64,000 nt of DNA from Idiomarina fontislapidosi. Its GTDB lineage: Bacteria > Pseudomonadota > Gammaproteobacteria > Enterobacterales > Alteromonadaceae. The notes under the pieces are model-generated. The model was not told the DNA's origin and did not search any database. It saw nothing but the letters and a program-made list of their open reading frames with translations. The position numbers and the translations under genes were made by a program. The stretch covers positions 248,001 through 312,000 of the forward strand of contig NZ_QJST01000002.1 in NCBI RefSeq assembly GCF_003226255.1, in the 5' to 3' direction. Numbering within the stretch: position 1 is the stretch's first letter; every line of letters starts with the position of its first letter. This document shows, in pieces, positions 55,369-64,000 of the stretch.

Positions 55369-57000
55369 TTACTGGATAAGTTCAGCGACCCAGTCGCGGG
55401 CTTCGGCAATCATTTGCTCGAGGTGCGCGGCTGATTTAAAGCTCTCTGCATAGATCTTATAGACGGGCTCGGTGCCCGAAGGGCGTGCAGCAAACCATCC
55501 GTCTTCAAGCACAACTTTAACGCCACCAAATTGCGCGTCATTACCCGGCGCCTTGGTATAAATATCAACAACGTTGCTATCTGCTAACGTGGCTAGCTTC
55601 AGTTTATAAGCACGAATGTCTTTAAAGCGCGCGTTCTGCTCTAACGACGAAGCGGTGTCGACACGCTGGTAGAAGGCTTCGCCATGCTGAGCACATAACC
55701 GCTTGTAGTACGCGCTGGGTGACTCGCCTGTAGCCGCTTGCAGCTCGGCGGCCAAAAGTACCATCACGATACCGTCTTTATCTGTTGTCCAAACTTTTCC
55801 TTCACGGTCAAGTAAAGTGGCGCCCGCACTTTCTTCGCCGGCAAAGCCGATATCACCATCGCGCAACTGCTGAGCAAACCATTTAAAGCCAACAGGCACT
55901 TCGTACACACGACGTTGGTTATCATTTACAACACGATCGATCATTTGGCTCGACACTAAGGTTTTACCAATCGCCACGTCGCTGCCCCATTGGCGCGATT
56001 TACACAAGTAATCAATTGCTACAGCCAAGTAGTGGTTAGGGTTCATTAAGCCATCGGGGGTAACAATACCGTGACGATCATAATCTGGGTCATTACCACC
56101 TGCTAAGTCATAACGGTCTTTATAGGCAAGTAGACCAGCCATCGCATAAGGCGAAGAACAGTCCATACGTATTTTGCCGTCTTTATCCAAGCTCATAAAC
56201 TGAAAGCCTGGATCGACATGGTCGTTGAAAATATCGATACTGAGACCATAGGTCTCGGCTATTTGGTGCCAATAGTCAGCGCCTGCACCGCCCATTGCGT
56301 CAATAGCCAGTCGGAGATTAGCTGATTTGATCCGTTCCATGTCGATACAACGCGGCAGATCATCAATATAATGTTTACGCCAGTCGACAAACACGAGTTT
56401 AGGATGCGATAAAACATCCTCACGTTCACAGGTGTTCACCCCTTGTAACCCTGAGGATAACAACGCGTTAGCGTATTTTTCGATAACACGCGTCGCATCC
56501 GCGTCAGCAGGCCCCCCGTGTGGCGGGTTATATTTGAAGCCGCCATCTTGCGGAGGGTTGTGTGAAGGCGTAATCACCACTCCATCACATTGCTTTTGCT
56601 GCTTGCTGTTGTAAGCCAAAATAGCATGGCTTAAGGCAGGCGTAGGTGTATAACCGTGATCGGTCTGCACATGCACTTCTAAGCCATTGCCTAAGAACAC
56701 ATCAAGCGCTGAAATATAGGCGGACTCCGACAAGGCGTGAGTGTCCTTACCCAACAATAATGGGCCAGTAATGCCCTGCTCTTCGCGGTAGGCACAAATG
56801 GCTTGCGATATCGCTAATATATGCGCTTCATTAAAGCTTCGAGCCAACGCTGAACCGCGATGACCGGACGTACCGAAGCTGACTTTCTGCTGCGCTTTAC
56901 GCGGATCGGGCTCATACACATAGTAAGCACTGACCAGTTGCGCAATATTTACGCTATCTGCCGCGGTCGCAGGTTGTCCTGCTCGTTCATGCACCGTCAT
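55369..57000 (-). CDS. pgm: Phosphoglucomutase, alpha-D-glucose-specific
   Basis: Pgm (543 residues) interconverts glucose 1-phosphate and glucose 6-phosphate for glycogen and surface sugar synthesis. The phosphoserine lies in TPSHNPPQDGG (near 144-154), the metal site in DPDYDRHG (near 306-313) and the phosphate-binding loop in RPSGTEPVYK near the C-terminus. Length matches the E. coli enzyme (546). Its ATG shares a base with the seqA stop (TAATG), the conserved seqA-pgm pair. Confidence 0.97.
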   Translation of the reverse strand: MTVHERAGQPATAADSVNIAQLVSAYYVYEPDPRKAQQKVSFGTSGHRGSALARSFNEAHILAISQAICAYREEQGITGPLLLGKDTHALSESAYISALDVFLGNGLEVHVQTDHGYTPTPALSHAILAYNSKQQKQCDGVVITPSHNPPQDGGFKYNPPHGGPADADATRVIEKYANALLSSGLQGVNTCEREDVLSHPKLVFVDWRKHYIDDLPRCIDMERIKSANLRLAIDAMGGAGADYWHQIAETYGLSIDIFNDHVDPGFQFMSLDKDGKIRMDCSSPYAMAGLLAYKDRYDLAGGNDPDYDRHGIVTPDGLMNPNHYLAVAIDYLCKSRQWGSDVAIGKTLVSSQMIDRVVNDNQRRVYEVPVGFKWFAQQLRDGDIGFAGEESAGATLLDREGKVWTTDKDGIVMVLLAAELQAATGESPSAYYKRLCAQHGEAFYQRVDTASSLEQNARFKDIRAYKLKLATLADSNVVDIYTKAPGNDAQFGGVKVVLEDGWFAARPSGTEPVYKIYAESFKSAAHLEQMIAEARDWVAELIQ

Positions 57001-57488
57001 TATAAAAAGTCCCTAATTTGCTCGACTTCAGATTTGCTGTAACCAAGCTTTTGCGCGACCTGAGTCAACATTGATTTCTTTTTAGTCGTATTGTTATTGG
57101 TCACCACCCAAAACGGCGACGAAGGTATCGCCTTAGGATTGGTGCTGTTACCGCTGGTCAACAGTGCTTCCTCTGAACGCGCGAAATATTGGCGATCACG
57201 ACCACGAATAGTGAGTACCGTTTCAAATTGTTCAGGGTGTGTCTTGTACAGCATGCTAAGGATGTAGAGAAAACGTGCCACGACACTTTTCTGTACGTTC
57301 ACATCTTGTTGGTTTAAGCGGTTAAACACAGAATCGGTAGAACGCTCCTCTACTTGCATAGGTTCTGCTTGTTCAACACTGTCAAAGCCTAATAAACGGC
57401 GTAAAATATCTGATGCGCTCTCACCGATCTGCTGCGTGTGGCTAGCGATATACGCGTATAAATCGTCTTCAACTTCGATGCGTTTCAT
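57000..57488 (-). CDS. seqA: Negative modulator of replication initiation SeqA
   Basis: SeqA (162 residues) binds hemimethylated GATC pairs and sequesters oriC. The N-terminal multimerisation domain (residues 1-35) reads like the E. coli one, with HTQQIGESASDILRRLL, and the C-terminal DNA-binding domain contains VARFLYILSMLY and the ASN/TNNNTTKKK region. The linker is about 20 residues shorter than in E. coli (181). The start is the ATG at 57488, giving the conserved N-terminus; a longer reading to 57539 is rejected. SeqA implies a Dam methylase elsewhere in the genome. Confidence 0.95.
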   Translation of the reverse strand: MKRIEVEDDLYAYIASHTQQIGESASDILRRLLGFDSVEQAEPMQVEERSTDSVFNRLNQQDVNVQKSVVARFLYILSMLYKTHPEQFETVLTIRGRDRQYFARSEEALLTSGNSTNPKAIPSSPFWVVTNNNTTKKKSMLTQVAQKLGYSKSEVEQIRDFL

Positions 57489-57589
57489 CGGTTTTTGCTT
57501 CCTCATTGTTATCAATTCGCGGGGTTGACTTGCAACCAACCACTAAAGCTCGGAAAATATTAGCAAAGTTTAACACTAAAGGCACAACG

Positions 57590-58378
57590 ATGGCAGAGTC
57601 AGAATTACTGCATTATGAAACCATGGGTGACGAAAAGAATCCCGCCGTTATTATCATTCACGGCCTATTTGGTGATGGTGACAATCTAAAAAGTTTGGCG
57701 CGAGACTTAGAGGATGACTACTTCTGCGTATTGCCTGATGCACGCAATCATGGCGAATCACCTCATTATAACAGTATGCGCTATGATGAAATGGCGAGCG
57801 ATATTATCGCCCTCGCCGACTCGCTGGCATTAGACGCCTTTGCCATAGTCGGGCATTCAATGGGCGGCAAAATTGCCATGGAAGTTGCCATGCAATATGC
57901 GGACAGAGTTACAGCCGCGGTCTTTGCTGATATCGCGCCCGTTGCCTACCCAGCGCATCACAACACGATACTCGATGCATTAGCAGCACTCGATTTGAAA
58001 CAGATCAAGAGCCGCAGTGACGCCGACAAACAACTCAGTTCAGCCATAGCAGAAAAAGGTGTTCGCCAATTTTTGCTTAAAAACTTACGCAAAGACGGCG
58101 ATCACTTTGCTTGGCGACTCAACTTATCAGTTATCACCGATCAATACGACCACATTGCTGCTAGCGTGAGCCAAGGTTCATACGCGGGCCCATGTTTGTT
58201 TATTAAAGGGGGTAACTCCGATTACCTGACACAACAACACAAAGCACAGGTCACCCAGCGCTTTAGTGATGCTCAAGTAAAAGTGGTTGAAAATACAGGT
58301 CACTGGCTACACGCCGAAAAACCACGCATTTTCAACCGTCTGGTAAAGGATTTTCTGGCCAGCCAAGGTCGTCTTTAA
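57590..58378 (+). CDS. ybfF: YbfF-like alpha/beta-hydrolase esterase
   Basis: This 262-residue hydrolase has the oxyanion loop HGLFGDGDN, the nucleophile serine in GHSMGG (near 94-99) and the catalytic histidine in NTGHWLHAEKP near the C-terminus. It resembles E. coli YbfF, an esterase with activity on acyl-CoA and short esters in vitro. The start is the ATG at 57590; an upstream extension to 57506 has no family support. It diverges from seqA as in E. coli, with 101 bases between. Confidence 0.92.
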   Translation: MAESELLHYETMGDEKNPAVIIIHGLFGDGDNLKSLARDLEDDYFCVLPDARNHGESPHYNSMRYDEMASDIIALADSLALDAFAIVGHSMGGKIAMEVAMQYADRVTAAVFADIAPVAYPAHHNTILDALAALDLKQIKSRSDADKQLSSAIAEKGVRQFLLKNLRKDGDHFAWRLNLSVITDQYDHIAASVSQGSYAGPCLFIKGGNSDYLTQQHKAQVTQRFSDAQVKVVENTGHWLHAEKPRIFNRLVKDFLASQGRL

Positions 58379-58437
58379 CGGTCGACTGTGCTAATATAAG
58401 CGGCGTTTCTGTCGGCCTATAAGGTGGTATCTTAAGG

Positions 58438-58653
58438 ATGTTGGCTGAATATTATGAGCAAATAGAAGTACTCGTTACTAATATTACGCTAGGTATACTT
58501 TTCTTACTAATAGGCTTAGCCATTCGCGATGTACTTAATCGTTCATCGGTGCCCAAATTTGGACGCATTATTGTATGGATGGTGTTATTTTTAGGCTGTT
58601 TTGGCTTCATAGCCAAAGGTATCATCCAAGTAGTTTGGGAGGTCGGTGTCTAA
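58438..58653 (+). CDS. DUF2788 small membrane protein
   Basis: The 71-residue protein has two hydrophobic helices (about 12-28 and 43-63) separated by a short charged loop with RDVLNRSSVPKFGR. It fits DUF2788, of unknown function. It lies between ybfF and ybfE in the same direction, a place that is empty in E. coli. Confidence 0.87.
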   Translation: MLAEYYEQIEVLVTNITLGILFLLIGLAIRDVLNRSSVPKFGRIIVWMVLFLGCFGFIAKGIIQVVWEVGV

Positions 58654-58668
58654 ATCGACCGAATACAC

Positions 58669-58992
58669 ATGGCAAAAGAAAATACGGATAAAGTAACAAT
58701 CGATTTGTTCGTTGATCAGCCTCGTAAAGGACGACCTCGAACAAACCCTCTACCTCGCAGTGAGCAGTTAAAGATTAATAAACGTCGTCAATTACAACGT
58801 GATCGACGCCAAGGTAGAAAACGGATTGAACTGAAAGTCGACCAATCGGTGCACGAGCATCTGAATGAGGTCGCATCATCCTCCGGCTGTAACCGTAGCG
58901 ATTTAGTCGAAGCGATGATTAAAATCTCGCTGGCAAACCCCGAGCAAGTGCTGCCAGCTGTCGTTAATTTAGTAAAATCAGGTGAAAGTTGA
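58669..58992 (+). CDS. ybfE: YbfE-like ribbon-helix-helix protein
   Basis: The 107-residue protein follows E. coli YbfE from its MAKE.TD start through GRPRTNPL and QLKINKRRQLQRDR to a ribbon-helix-helix-like C-terminal part (about 60-95). It is likely a small DNA-binding protein. E. coli ybfE is LexA-regulated, but I see no SOS box (CTG-N10-CAG) upstream here. It has a 3-base gap to fldA. Confidence 0.9.
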   Translation: MAKENTDKVTIDLFVDQPRKGRPRTNPLPRSEQLKINKRRQLQRDRRQGRKRIELKVDQSVHEHLNEVASSSGCNRSDLVEAMIKISLANPEQVLPAVVNLVKSGES

Positions 58993-58995
58993 TTT

Positions 58996-59523
58996 ATGGC
59001 AACTGTTGGAATTTTCTTTGGAAGTGATACGGGTAATACCGAAGCGGTCGCCCACATGATCGAGAAAGAGCTGGGCAAAAAGCTTGTTGAGGTCAAAGAT
59101 ATCGCAAAATCGAGTAAAGAAGACATCGCGAGCTACGACCTTCTCTTATTCGGAATTCCCACTTGGTATTATGGCGAAGCGCAATGCGACTGGGATGACT
59201 TTTTCCCAGAGCTAGAAGAGATCGACTTTACCGATAAACTTGTCGCCATTTTCGGTTGCGGTGACCAAGAAGATTACGCTGAATACTTCTTGGACGCGAT
59301 GGGTATGGTACGTGACATCGTTGAAGCGCGCGGCGCCATGATCGTCGGTCATTGGCCAACCGAAGGCTATCATTTTGAAGCTTCCAAAGGGCTTGTTGAT
59401 GAGCAGCATTTCGTTGGTTTAGGTATCGACGAAGACCGTCAGCCGGAACTCACAAAAGACCGAGTTACCCAGTGGTGTAAGCAGGTTTATGAAGAGATGT
59501 GTCTTGCAGAGCTAGCCAACTAG
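58996..59523 (+). CDS. fldA: Flavodoxin
   Basis: FldA (175 residues) is a long-chain FMN electron carrier. The FMN phosphate loop is GSDTGNTEAVA near residue 9-19. The flavin-stacking aromatic loops are PTWYYGEAQCDWDDF (near 55-69) and FGCGDQEDYAEYF (near 88-100). It lies three bases after ybfE and directly before fur, the same order as in E. coli. Confidence 0.96.
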   Translation: MATVGIFFGSDTGNTEAVAHMIEKELGKKLVEVKDIAKSSKEDIASYDLLLFGIPTWYYGEAQCDWDDFFPELEEIDFTDKLVAIFGCGDQEDYAEYFLDAMGMVRDIVEARGAMIVGHWPTEGYHFEASKGLVDEQHFVGLGIDEDRQPELTKDRVTQWCKQVYEEMCLAELAN

Positions 59524-59585
59524 GATAGTTTTGCGCTATTTTGAGCAAAGTGACTGAACAACCAAACGAGAAAGCGAATAGCACC

Positions 59586-60029
59586 ATGGCGACAAATGAT
59601 GAACAATTGAAGAAAGCAGGCCTTAAGGTCACATCTCCTCGCGTTAAAATTTTGGAGATTCTTAAGCAACCTGAGAATCAGCATATTAGTGCCGAGGATG
59701 TCTACAAAATTTTGCTTGAGCAAAAAGATGAAATCGGTCTCGCCACGGTTTACCGCGTGTTAAACCAGTTCGATGATGCGGGTATTATTACCCGACATCA
59801 CTTTGAAGGCGGTCGTTCAGTCTTCGAACTCAGTGCCAAAGAGCACCATGACCATCTTGTCTGTTTAACCTGTGGGCATGTCTTTGAGTTTGAAGATGAC
59901 GTTATCGAAGAGCGTCAAGTGCGTATTGCTGAACAAAATAAAATCAAACTGACGAATCACAGCTTGTATCTATATGGTGAATGTCAGCGCGGCGAGGGTT
60001 GCGAATATAAAGCCGCTGAGGAAGCCTAA
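59586..60029 (+). CDS. fur: Ferric uptake regulator
   Basis: Fur (147 residues) represses iron-uptake genes with Fe(II). The N-terminal winged helix includes GLATVYRVLNQFDDAG, and the metal-binding C-terminal domain contains HHDHLVCLTCG with its cysteine pair and histidines. The start is the ATG at 59586, matching the E. coli N-terminus; a 15-residue TTG extension to 59541 is unlikely. It is downstream of fldA, as in E. coli. The saccharopine-dehydrogenase-like gene follows by 2 bases. Confidence 0.96.
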   Translation: MATNDEQLKKAGLKVTSPRVKILEILKQPENQHISAEDVYKILLEQKDEIGLATVYRVLNQFDDAGIITRHHFEGGRSVFELSAKEHHDHLVCLTCGHVFEFEDDVIEERQVRIAEQNKIKLTNHSLYLYGECQRGEGCEYKAAEEA

Positions 60030-60031
60030 CC

Positions 60032-61075
60032 ATGGCACTCCGTTGGCTGATTTATGGTGCAAACGGTTACTCAGGTAAACTGATTGCCCGTAAAGCAGTC
60101 GCACGAGGTTACCACCCTGTTCTTGCCGGACGAAATGCAACTGAGATCGAACATATTGCTGGAGCCTTAGCGCTCCAGCATCGTGTGTTTGGCCTAACAG
60201 ACCCTTCCGTAGTAAAAGCACAACTGCACGATGTCGACCTCGTCATTAATTGTGCAGGCCCGTTCAGCCAAACCGCAGCCCCACTTATCCAAGCCTGTAT
60301 CAGCACGAGCACGCATTATCTCGATATCACGGGTGAAATTGACGTGTTCGAATATGCCCATTCGCAGTCAGAGGCAGCGCAAAAAGCAGGCATTGTACTT
60401 TGTCCAGGCGTGGGCTTTGATGTGATTCCGACCGATTGTTTAGCGGCTCGTCTCTATGCACAAATGCCCGATGCGACACACTTAGCGCTGGGTTTTGATT
60501 CCGCCTCTAGAATGAGCCGTGGCACCGCCAAAACAAGCATTGAGCGCCTCGGCCATGGTGGCGCGGCGCGTATCGATGGTATGGTGAGTAACGTCCCATT
60601 AGCCTGGAAAGAGCGTCGCATAGACTTTGGTCATGGCGTAAAGTCGGCAATGACAATCCCTTGGGGTGATGTTGCCACGGCTTTTTACACCACCTCAATT
60701 CCCAATATCGAGGTTTACATCCCAGCGCCGCCTAAGCTCATTAAACGGCTCCGGAGAGTAAATTGGTTACGCTGGCTTTTTAAATCACGCTGGGTGCAAA
60801 AACAACTGAAGGCGAAAGTCGATCAGCGTAGCAGTGCAGGACCCGACGAAGATGCGCGTAAAGCAAACCCGACCTATATTTGGGGAGAGGTTAAAAACAA
60901 ACGCGGCGATACGAAATCGATGCGATTTAAAATCAAGAACGGTTATACCGTCACGGCCGAGGGTGCCGTTGAGGTTGCACTTTATATTCTGCAACACGAA
61001 GCGCTACCGGGCGGCTACTATACGCCCTCGCGGCTCTGCGGCGCTAAACTACTCGACCAGTTTATCGAACATTAA
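60032..61075 (+). CDS. Saccharopine dehydrogenase-like NAD(P)-binding protein
   Basis: The 347-residue protein has an N-terminal Rossmann motif (YGANGYSGKLIAR, near 8-20) and LVINCAGPFSQT typical of the saccharopine dehydrogenase/trans-acting enoyl reductase group. VGFDVIPTDCLAARL is a family hallmark. The substrate is unknown; these proteins are usually annotated by fold only. It is 2 bases downstream of fur and ends in a strong bidirectional terminator. Confidence 0.87.
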   Translation: MALRWLIYGANGYSGKLIARKAVARGYHPVLAGRNATEIEHIAGALALQHRVFGLTDPSVVKAQLHDVDLVINCAGPFSQTAAPLIQACISTSTHYLDITGEIDVFEYAHSQSEAAQKAGIVLCPGVGFDVIPTDCLAARLYAQMPDATHLALGFDSASRMSRGTAKTSIERLGHGGAARIDGMVSNVPLAWKERRIDFGHGVKSAMTIPWGDVATAFYTTSIPNIEVYIPAPPKLIKRLRRVNWLRWLFKSRWVQKQLKAKVDQRSSAGPDEDARKANPTYIWGEVKNKRGDTKSMRFKIKNGYTVTAEGAVEVALYILQHEALPGGYYTPSRLCGAKLLDQFIEH

Positions 61076-61101
61076 AAAGCCGGCTTAAAAGCCGGCTTTT
61101 T
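61074..61101. terminator. Bidirectional rho-independent terminator
   Basis: AAAAAGCCGGC-TTAAAA-GCCGGCTTTTT forms an 11-bp stem, T-rich on both strands, between the convergent saccharopine-dehydrogenase-like gene and glnS. Confidence 0.93.
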
Positions 61102-61120
61102 AGTCGATTTAAGCTTATGC

Positions 61121-62797
61121 TCAATCGCCCTGTTGTTCAATTTTAGCCCAACTATCACGTAAGCCGACCGTTTGGTTAAAGATTAAACGACCTTCTTTTT
61201 CAGCGTCGCTATCTAACACGTAATAGCCTAAGCGCTCGAACTGGTATGGCTTTTCAACCTCAGCTGCGGCTAAGTTCGCCTCAACAAAACCCTGTTTTAT
61301 GACCAGAGACTCAGGGTTCAACGCCGCAAATAAATCATCTTCGGCAGCAGGGTTTGCAACTCTAAACAAACGGTCATAAATACGGAATTCAGCTTCTTTT
61401 GCGGTATCAGCAGACACCCAATGAATAACACCTTTAACCTTACGTCCATCAGCAGGATCTTTGCCCAAGGTATCCGGATCATAAGTGCAATATACGGTCG
61501 TCACTTGACCGTCGCTATCAACATCGCAACGCTCTGCTTTAACCACATAGCCATTACGCAGGCGGACTTCTTTATCTAACACCAAGCGTTTAAATTTCTT
61601 ATTCGCAGATTCGCGGAAGTCTTCACGTTCGATGTAAACTTCGCGCGAGAACGTCACTTGGCGGCTACCCATATCCGGATTATTAGGATGATTAGGCGCA
61701 TCGAGTAACTCTTGCTGACCCTCTGGGTAATTTTCGATAACCAGTTTAATGGGATCCATCACCGCCATCGCACGCGGCGCATTCTCGTTTAGGTCGTCAC
61801 GGATACAGGCTTCGAGCATGCCCATTTCGACTTGGTTATCCATTTTCGTAACACCGATACGACGACAGAATTCACGGATCGACGCAGGTGTGTAGCCGCG
61901 ACGACGCAAACCTGCAATGCTCGATACGCGAGGATCATCCCAACCGGAAACCTTACCCTCTTCAACCAAGTTATTGATAATACGCTTACTCATCACGGTA
62001 TATTGCAAGTTTAAGCGTGAAAACTCGATTTGCTGAGGGTGGCAGTCAATACTGATATTATCCAACACCCAGTCGTACAAGCGACGGTTATCTTGGAACT
62101 CCAACGTACACAGTGAATGCGTAATGCCCTCAAGCGCATCCGAAATACAGTGAGTAAAGTCATACATTGGATACACACACCATTTGTCACCAGTTTGGTG
62201 ATGATGCACGTGGCGCACGCGATAGATAACCGGGTCGCGCATACACATAAATGGCGATGACATATCAATTTTGGCGCGCAAGCAACACTCGCCGTCCTTG
62301 AACTCACCTGCCGTCATGCGCTTGAACAAGTCCAAGTTTTCCTCAACAGAGGTGTCGCGGTAAGGACTATTTGTACCTGGCTCTTTCAAGGTACCGCGCA
62401 TTTCACGCATGGTGTCTTGATCAGAGAAGTCTACATACGCAAGACCTTTTTCGATGAGCTCGACAGCAAAGCCGTGTAACTCTTCAAAGTAGCCCGACGA
62501 GTATTTAGGGGTACCTTCCCATTGATAGCCCAACCAAGCGACGTCACGTTTAATTGATTCAACGTAATCCACTTTCTCTTTTAATGGGTTCGTATCATCA
62601 AAACGTAAATTACAGGTGCCTTTATAATCTTCCGCAATACCAAAGTTCAACACGATGGATTTAGCATGACCAATATGCAAAAAACCATTCGGCTCCGGTG
62701 GGAACCGAGTATGTACGGATGTATGCTTTCCTTCCGCCAAATCTTTATCGATGATTTGACGAATAAAATTACTCGGACGATGCTCAGTTTCTGACAT
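61121..62797 (-). CDS. glnS: Glutaminyl-tRNA synthetase
   Basis: GlnS (558 residues) charges tRNA-Gln directly with glutamine. The class I signatures are [12 protein letters not shown] (HIGH motif near 34-45) and VMSKR (KMSKS equivalent, near 269). Length matches E. coli GlnS (554). The start is the ATG at 62797, which gives the family N-terminus; a further 11 residues to 62830 are possible in frame but unsupported. It is a single-gene unit, 58 bases downstream of the pxpC stop. Confidence 0.97.
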   Translation of the reverse strand: MSETEHRPSNFIRQIIDKDLAEGKHTSVHTRFPPEPNGFLHIGHAKSIVLNFGIAEDYKGTCNLRFDDTNPLKEKVDYVESIKRDVAWLGYQWEGTPKYSSGYFEELHGFAVELIEKGLAYVDFSDQDTMREMRGTLKEPGTNSPYRDTSVEENLDLFKRMTAGEFKDGECCLRAKIDMSSPFMCMRDPVIYRVRHVHHHQTGDKWCVYPMYDFTHCISDALEGITHSLCTLEFQDNRRLYDWVLDNISIDCHPQQIEFSRLNLQYTVMSKRIINNLVEEGKVSGWDDPRVSSIAGLRRRGYTPASIREFCRRIGVTKMDNQVEMGMLEACIRDDLNENAPRAMAVMDPIKLVIENYPEGQQELLDAPNHPNNPDMGSRQVTFSREVYIEREDFRESANKKFKRLVLDKEVRLRNGYVVKAERCDVDSDGQVTTVYCTYDPDTLGKDPADGRKVKGVIHWVSADTAKEAEFRIYDRLFRVANPAAEDDLFAALNPESLVIKQGFVEANLAAAEVEKPYQFERLGYYVLDSDAEKEGRLIFNQTVGLRDSWAKIEQQGD

Positions 62798-62855
62798 GCG
62801 TGTATGTTCTCCAACAACTTTTGAGCTCAAAAAAGGATATTACCTATGATCGCAA

Positions 62856-63797
62856 TTAATGATCAGTCTGGCAAGCAGGTGTAATACCAAAAAAGTCATA
62901 ATATTTCGTTAATTGTTGCTGCACTTGAGCAACCTCGACACGGGTAAATTGAACCGTTTGCCCCGGTCGACATTGCGCTAAACGCGACAAATCAAGCGGG
63001 CTAATATTGCCAAGCTTGGGATAGCCCCCGAGCGTCTGACGATCGTTCATCATTATGATGGGTTGACCGTTAGGGGGAACTTGCACCGAGCCAATATTGA
63101 TCCCCTCGGACACTAACCCCTGACCGGCGTACTCGATCGCTGGCCCCTCTAGCCGAATACCCATACGGTCACTTTGCTGACTGATTGTATACTCATGGAA
63201 ACAGAGTTTTTCTCGTTCTGCCATGGCAAACTGATCGTACTGAAATCCCGGAATCAAGCCGAGCACCGGTGGCTTGCTGTAATCTGGGCGGTAACGCCAC
63301 GGAATACGTTGAGTAAGCTCGCACTGCGAAGACGCGATCGCAAGCGTATCACCTTTCTGCAACGCACTTCCATCGCCTTTATGTCCGCCTAAGTGTTCAC
63401 GTTTGACGGTCGCGCAACTGCCCCATTGAGCGTCAACTTGAATGCCGCCAGCGACTGCTAGATAAGCCCGTAAACCATTGCGCGCAGGACCAATCGTCAG
63501 CACTTGACCGGCTTCAACTTGGAAAGTTTCCCATATACTTTTTTCGTTATTGTCTAACTTCAAACTCACATCGGCACCGCAGACAGCCACTGCCGCAGGC
63601 GAAGTAAACTTAAACTTAGAACCGCCTAATACGATTTCAATTTGGGCGGCCATCGGGTTATTTTTTAATAAGTAGTTGCCCCATAAAAAGGCGTTTTCAT
63701 CAATCGGGCCACCGCGTGTCAGCCCTTTTTTTAGATAACCTAATCGACCAAAATCCTGAATCGTGGCATACATGCCGGGTTCAATCACTTCAATCAT
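62856..63797 (-). CDS. pxpC: 5-oxoprolinase subunit C (biotin-dependent carboxyltransferase family)
   Basis: PxpC (313 residues) is one of three subunits of the prokaryotic ATP-dependent 5-oxoprolinase that opens pyroglutamate to glutamate. Its fold is that of the KipA/YbgK family: GMYATIQDFGRLGY at the start, RGGPIDENAF (near 28-37) and NDRQTLGGYPKLG near the C-terminus. It overlaps the end of pxpB by 4 bases (ATGA). pxpA would be expected further right, outside the window. Confidence 0.94.
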   Translation of the reverse strand: MIEVIEPGMYATIQDFGRLGYLKKGLTRGGPIDENAFLWGNYLLKNNPMAAQIEIVLGGSKFKFTSPAAVAVCGADVSLKLDNNEKSIWETFQVEAGQVLTIGPARNGLRAYLAVAGGIQVDAQWGSCATVKREHLGGHKGDGSALQKGDTLAIASSQCELTQRIPWRYRPDYSKPPVLGLIPGFQYDQFAMAEREKLCFHEYTISQQSDRMGIRLEGPAIEYAGQGLVSEGINIGSVQVPPNGQPIIMMNDRQTLGGYPKLGNISPLDLSRLAQCRPGQTVQFTRVEVAQVQQQLTKYYDFFGITPACQTDH

Positions 63798-64000
63798 TCG
63801 AACGCCTCCACAGATCCACCGGCTGCAATAAACTCATCTTTTGAAATGGCTTTAAATTGCACCGTATCGCCCGAGTTTAATTGGTTCAAAATGCCCTTCT
63901 GCGGCTCATATAAAGGAAACGTAGTACGCCCAATAATGTTCCATCCACCAGGGGAAGCGAGCGGATAAATAGCCGTCTGTCGTTCGGCAATCGCGACACT
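63794..64000 (-). CDS. pxpB: 5-oxoprolinase subunit B, C-terminal part (5' end outside window)
   Basis: The last 68 codons and the stop of a gene entering from the right edge are visible. The encoded segment has YPLASPGGWNIIGRT, the hallmark of PxpB/KipI, followed by a C-terminal strand region with FKAISKDEF. Its TGA overlaps the pxpC start. The remaining two-thirds of the gene lie beyond base 64000. Confidence 0.9.
   Translation of the reverse strand, partial: SVAIAERQTAIYPLASPGGWNIIGRTTFPLYEPQKGILNQLNSGDTVQFKAISKDEFIAAGGSVEAFE

Noticed and set aside
58379-58668. LexA (SOS) box before ybfE or the DUF2788 gene
   Set aside because: CTGTGCTAATATAAGC near 58386 has only the left half of the CTGT-N8-ACAG pattern.

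Overview
The window comes from the chromosome of a gammaproteobacterium, most likely an Alteromonadales-type marine bacterium; an Idiomarina-like relative is possible, but the genus cannot be fixed from this sequence. Pointers are the conserved blocks dapA-bamC-purC, bcp-perM-bepA-yfgD-wrbA-DUF2069-hda-DUF2066, seqA-pgm divergent from ybfF-DUF2788-ybfE-fldA-fur, a monomeric NADP isocitrate dehydrogenase, an acnD/prpF-type methylcitrate cycle, and SeqA, which implies Dam methylation. By eye the base composition is near 48% GC and uniform. No insertion sequence, prophage, integrase, CRISPR array, tRNA or rRNA gene was seen. Coding density is high and most genes sit in tight operons with ATGA or TAATG overlaps.

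Layout. 1-5250: a three-gene operon for an SMC-like MksBEF condensin, the last gene running off the left edge. 5404-11997: the complete propionate (2-methylcitrate) operon gntR-prpB-prpC-acnD-prpF, with FadR-type operators and a strong terminator. 12141-17938: TerC-family membrane protein, POT peptide transporter, hotdog thioesterase, monomeric Icd and glyoxalase I. 18013-24738: a ThDP enzyme paired with an LldD-like dehydrogenase, a YgjP-type metalloprotease, a single-domain voltage-gated cation channel, UppP, and LysC under a lysine riboswitch. 24967-32062: two diguanylate cyclases either side of an alcohol dehydrogenase, the second coupled to a DUF885 lipoprotein. 32059-39049: a co-directional run of DUF3392, patatin lipase, hybrid histidine kinase, MoxR ATPase, VWA protein, phospholipase D-like enzyme and a DUF2256 mini-protein. 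39197-44096: xthA, a CbiM-like membrane protein, yfbV, a degenerate EIIA-Glc-like protein, a YffB-like reductase, dapE, an M15 peptidase and DUF2897. 44117-53870: purC, bamC, dapA, bcp, perM, bepA and the hda block. 54058-64000: MFS transporter, pgm, seqA, the ybfF-fur block, a saccharopine-dehydrogenase-like protein, glnS and the pxpC/pxpB pair, the last cut by the right edge.

How it fits together. Lysine/diaminopimelate synthesis recurs (lysC with riboswitch, dapA, dapE). Envelope work recurs (uppP, bamC, bepA, M15 peptidase, lipases). Chromosome maintenance recurs (MksBEF, SeqA, Hda, YfbV). The most interesting points are the lipase/MoxR-VWA/hybrid-kinase run, the lysine riboswitch whose translational switch can be read directly from the sequence, a channel with an acidic Ca-channel-like filter, an EIIA homologue lacking both active-site histidines, a terminator hidden in the coding sequence of an opposing gene, and the GTCGAC-centred operators of the prp operon.
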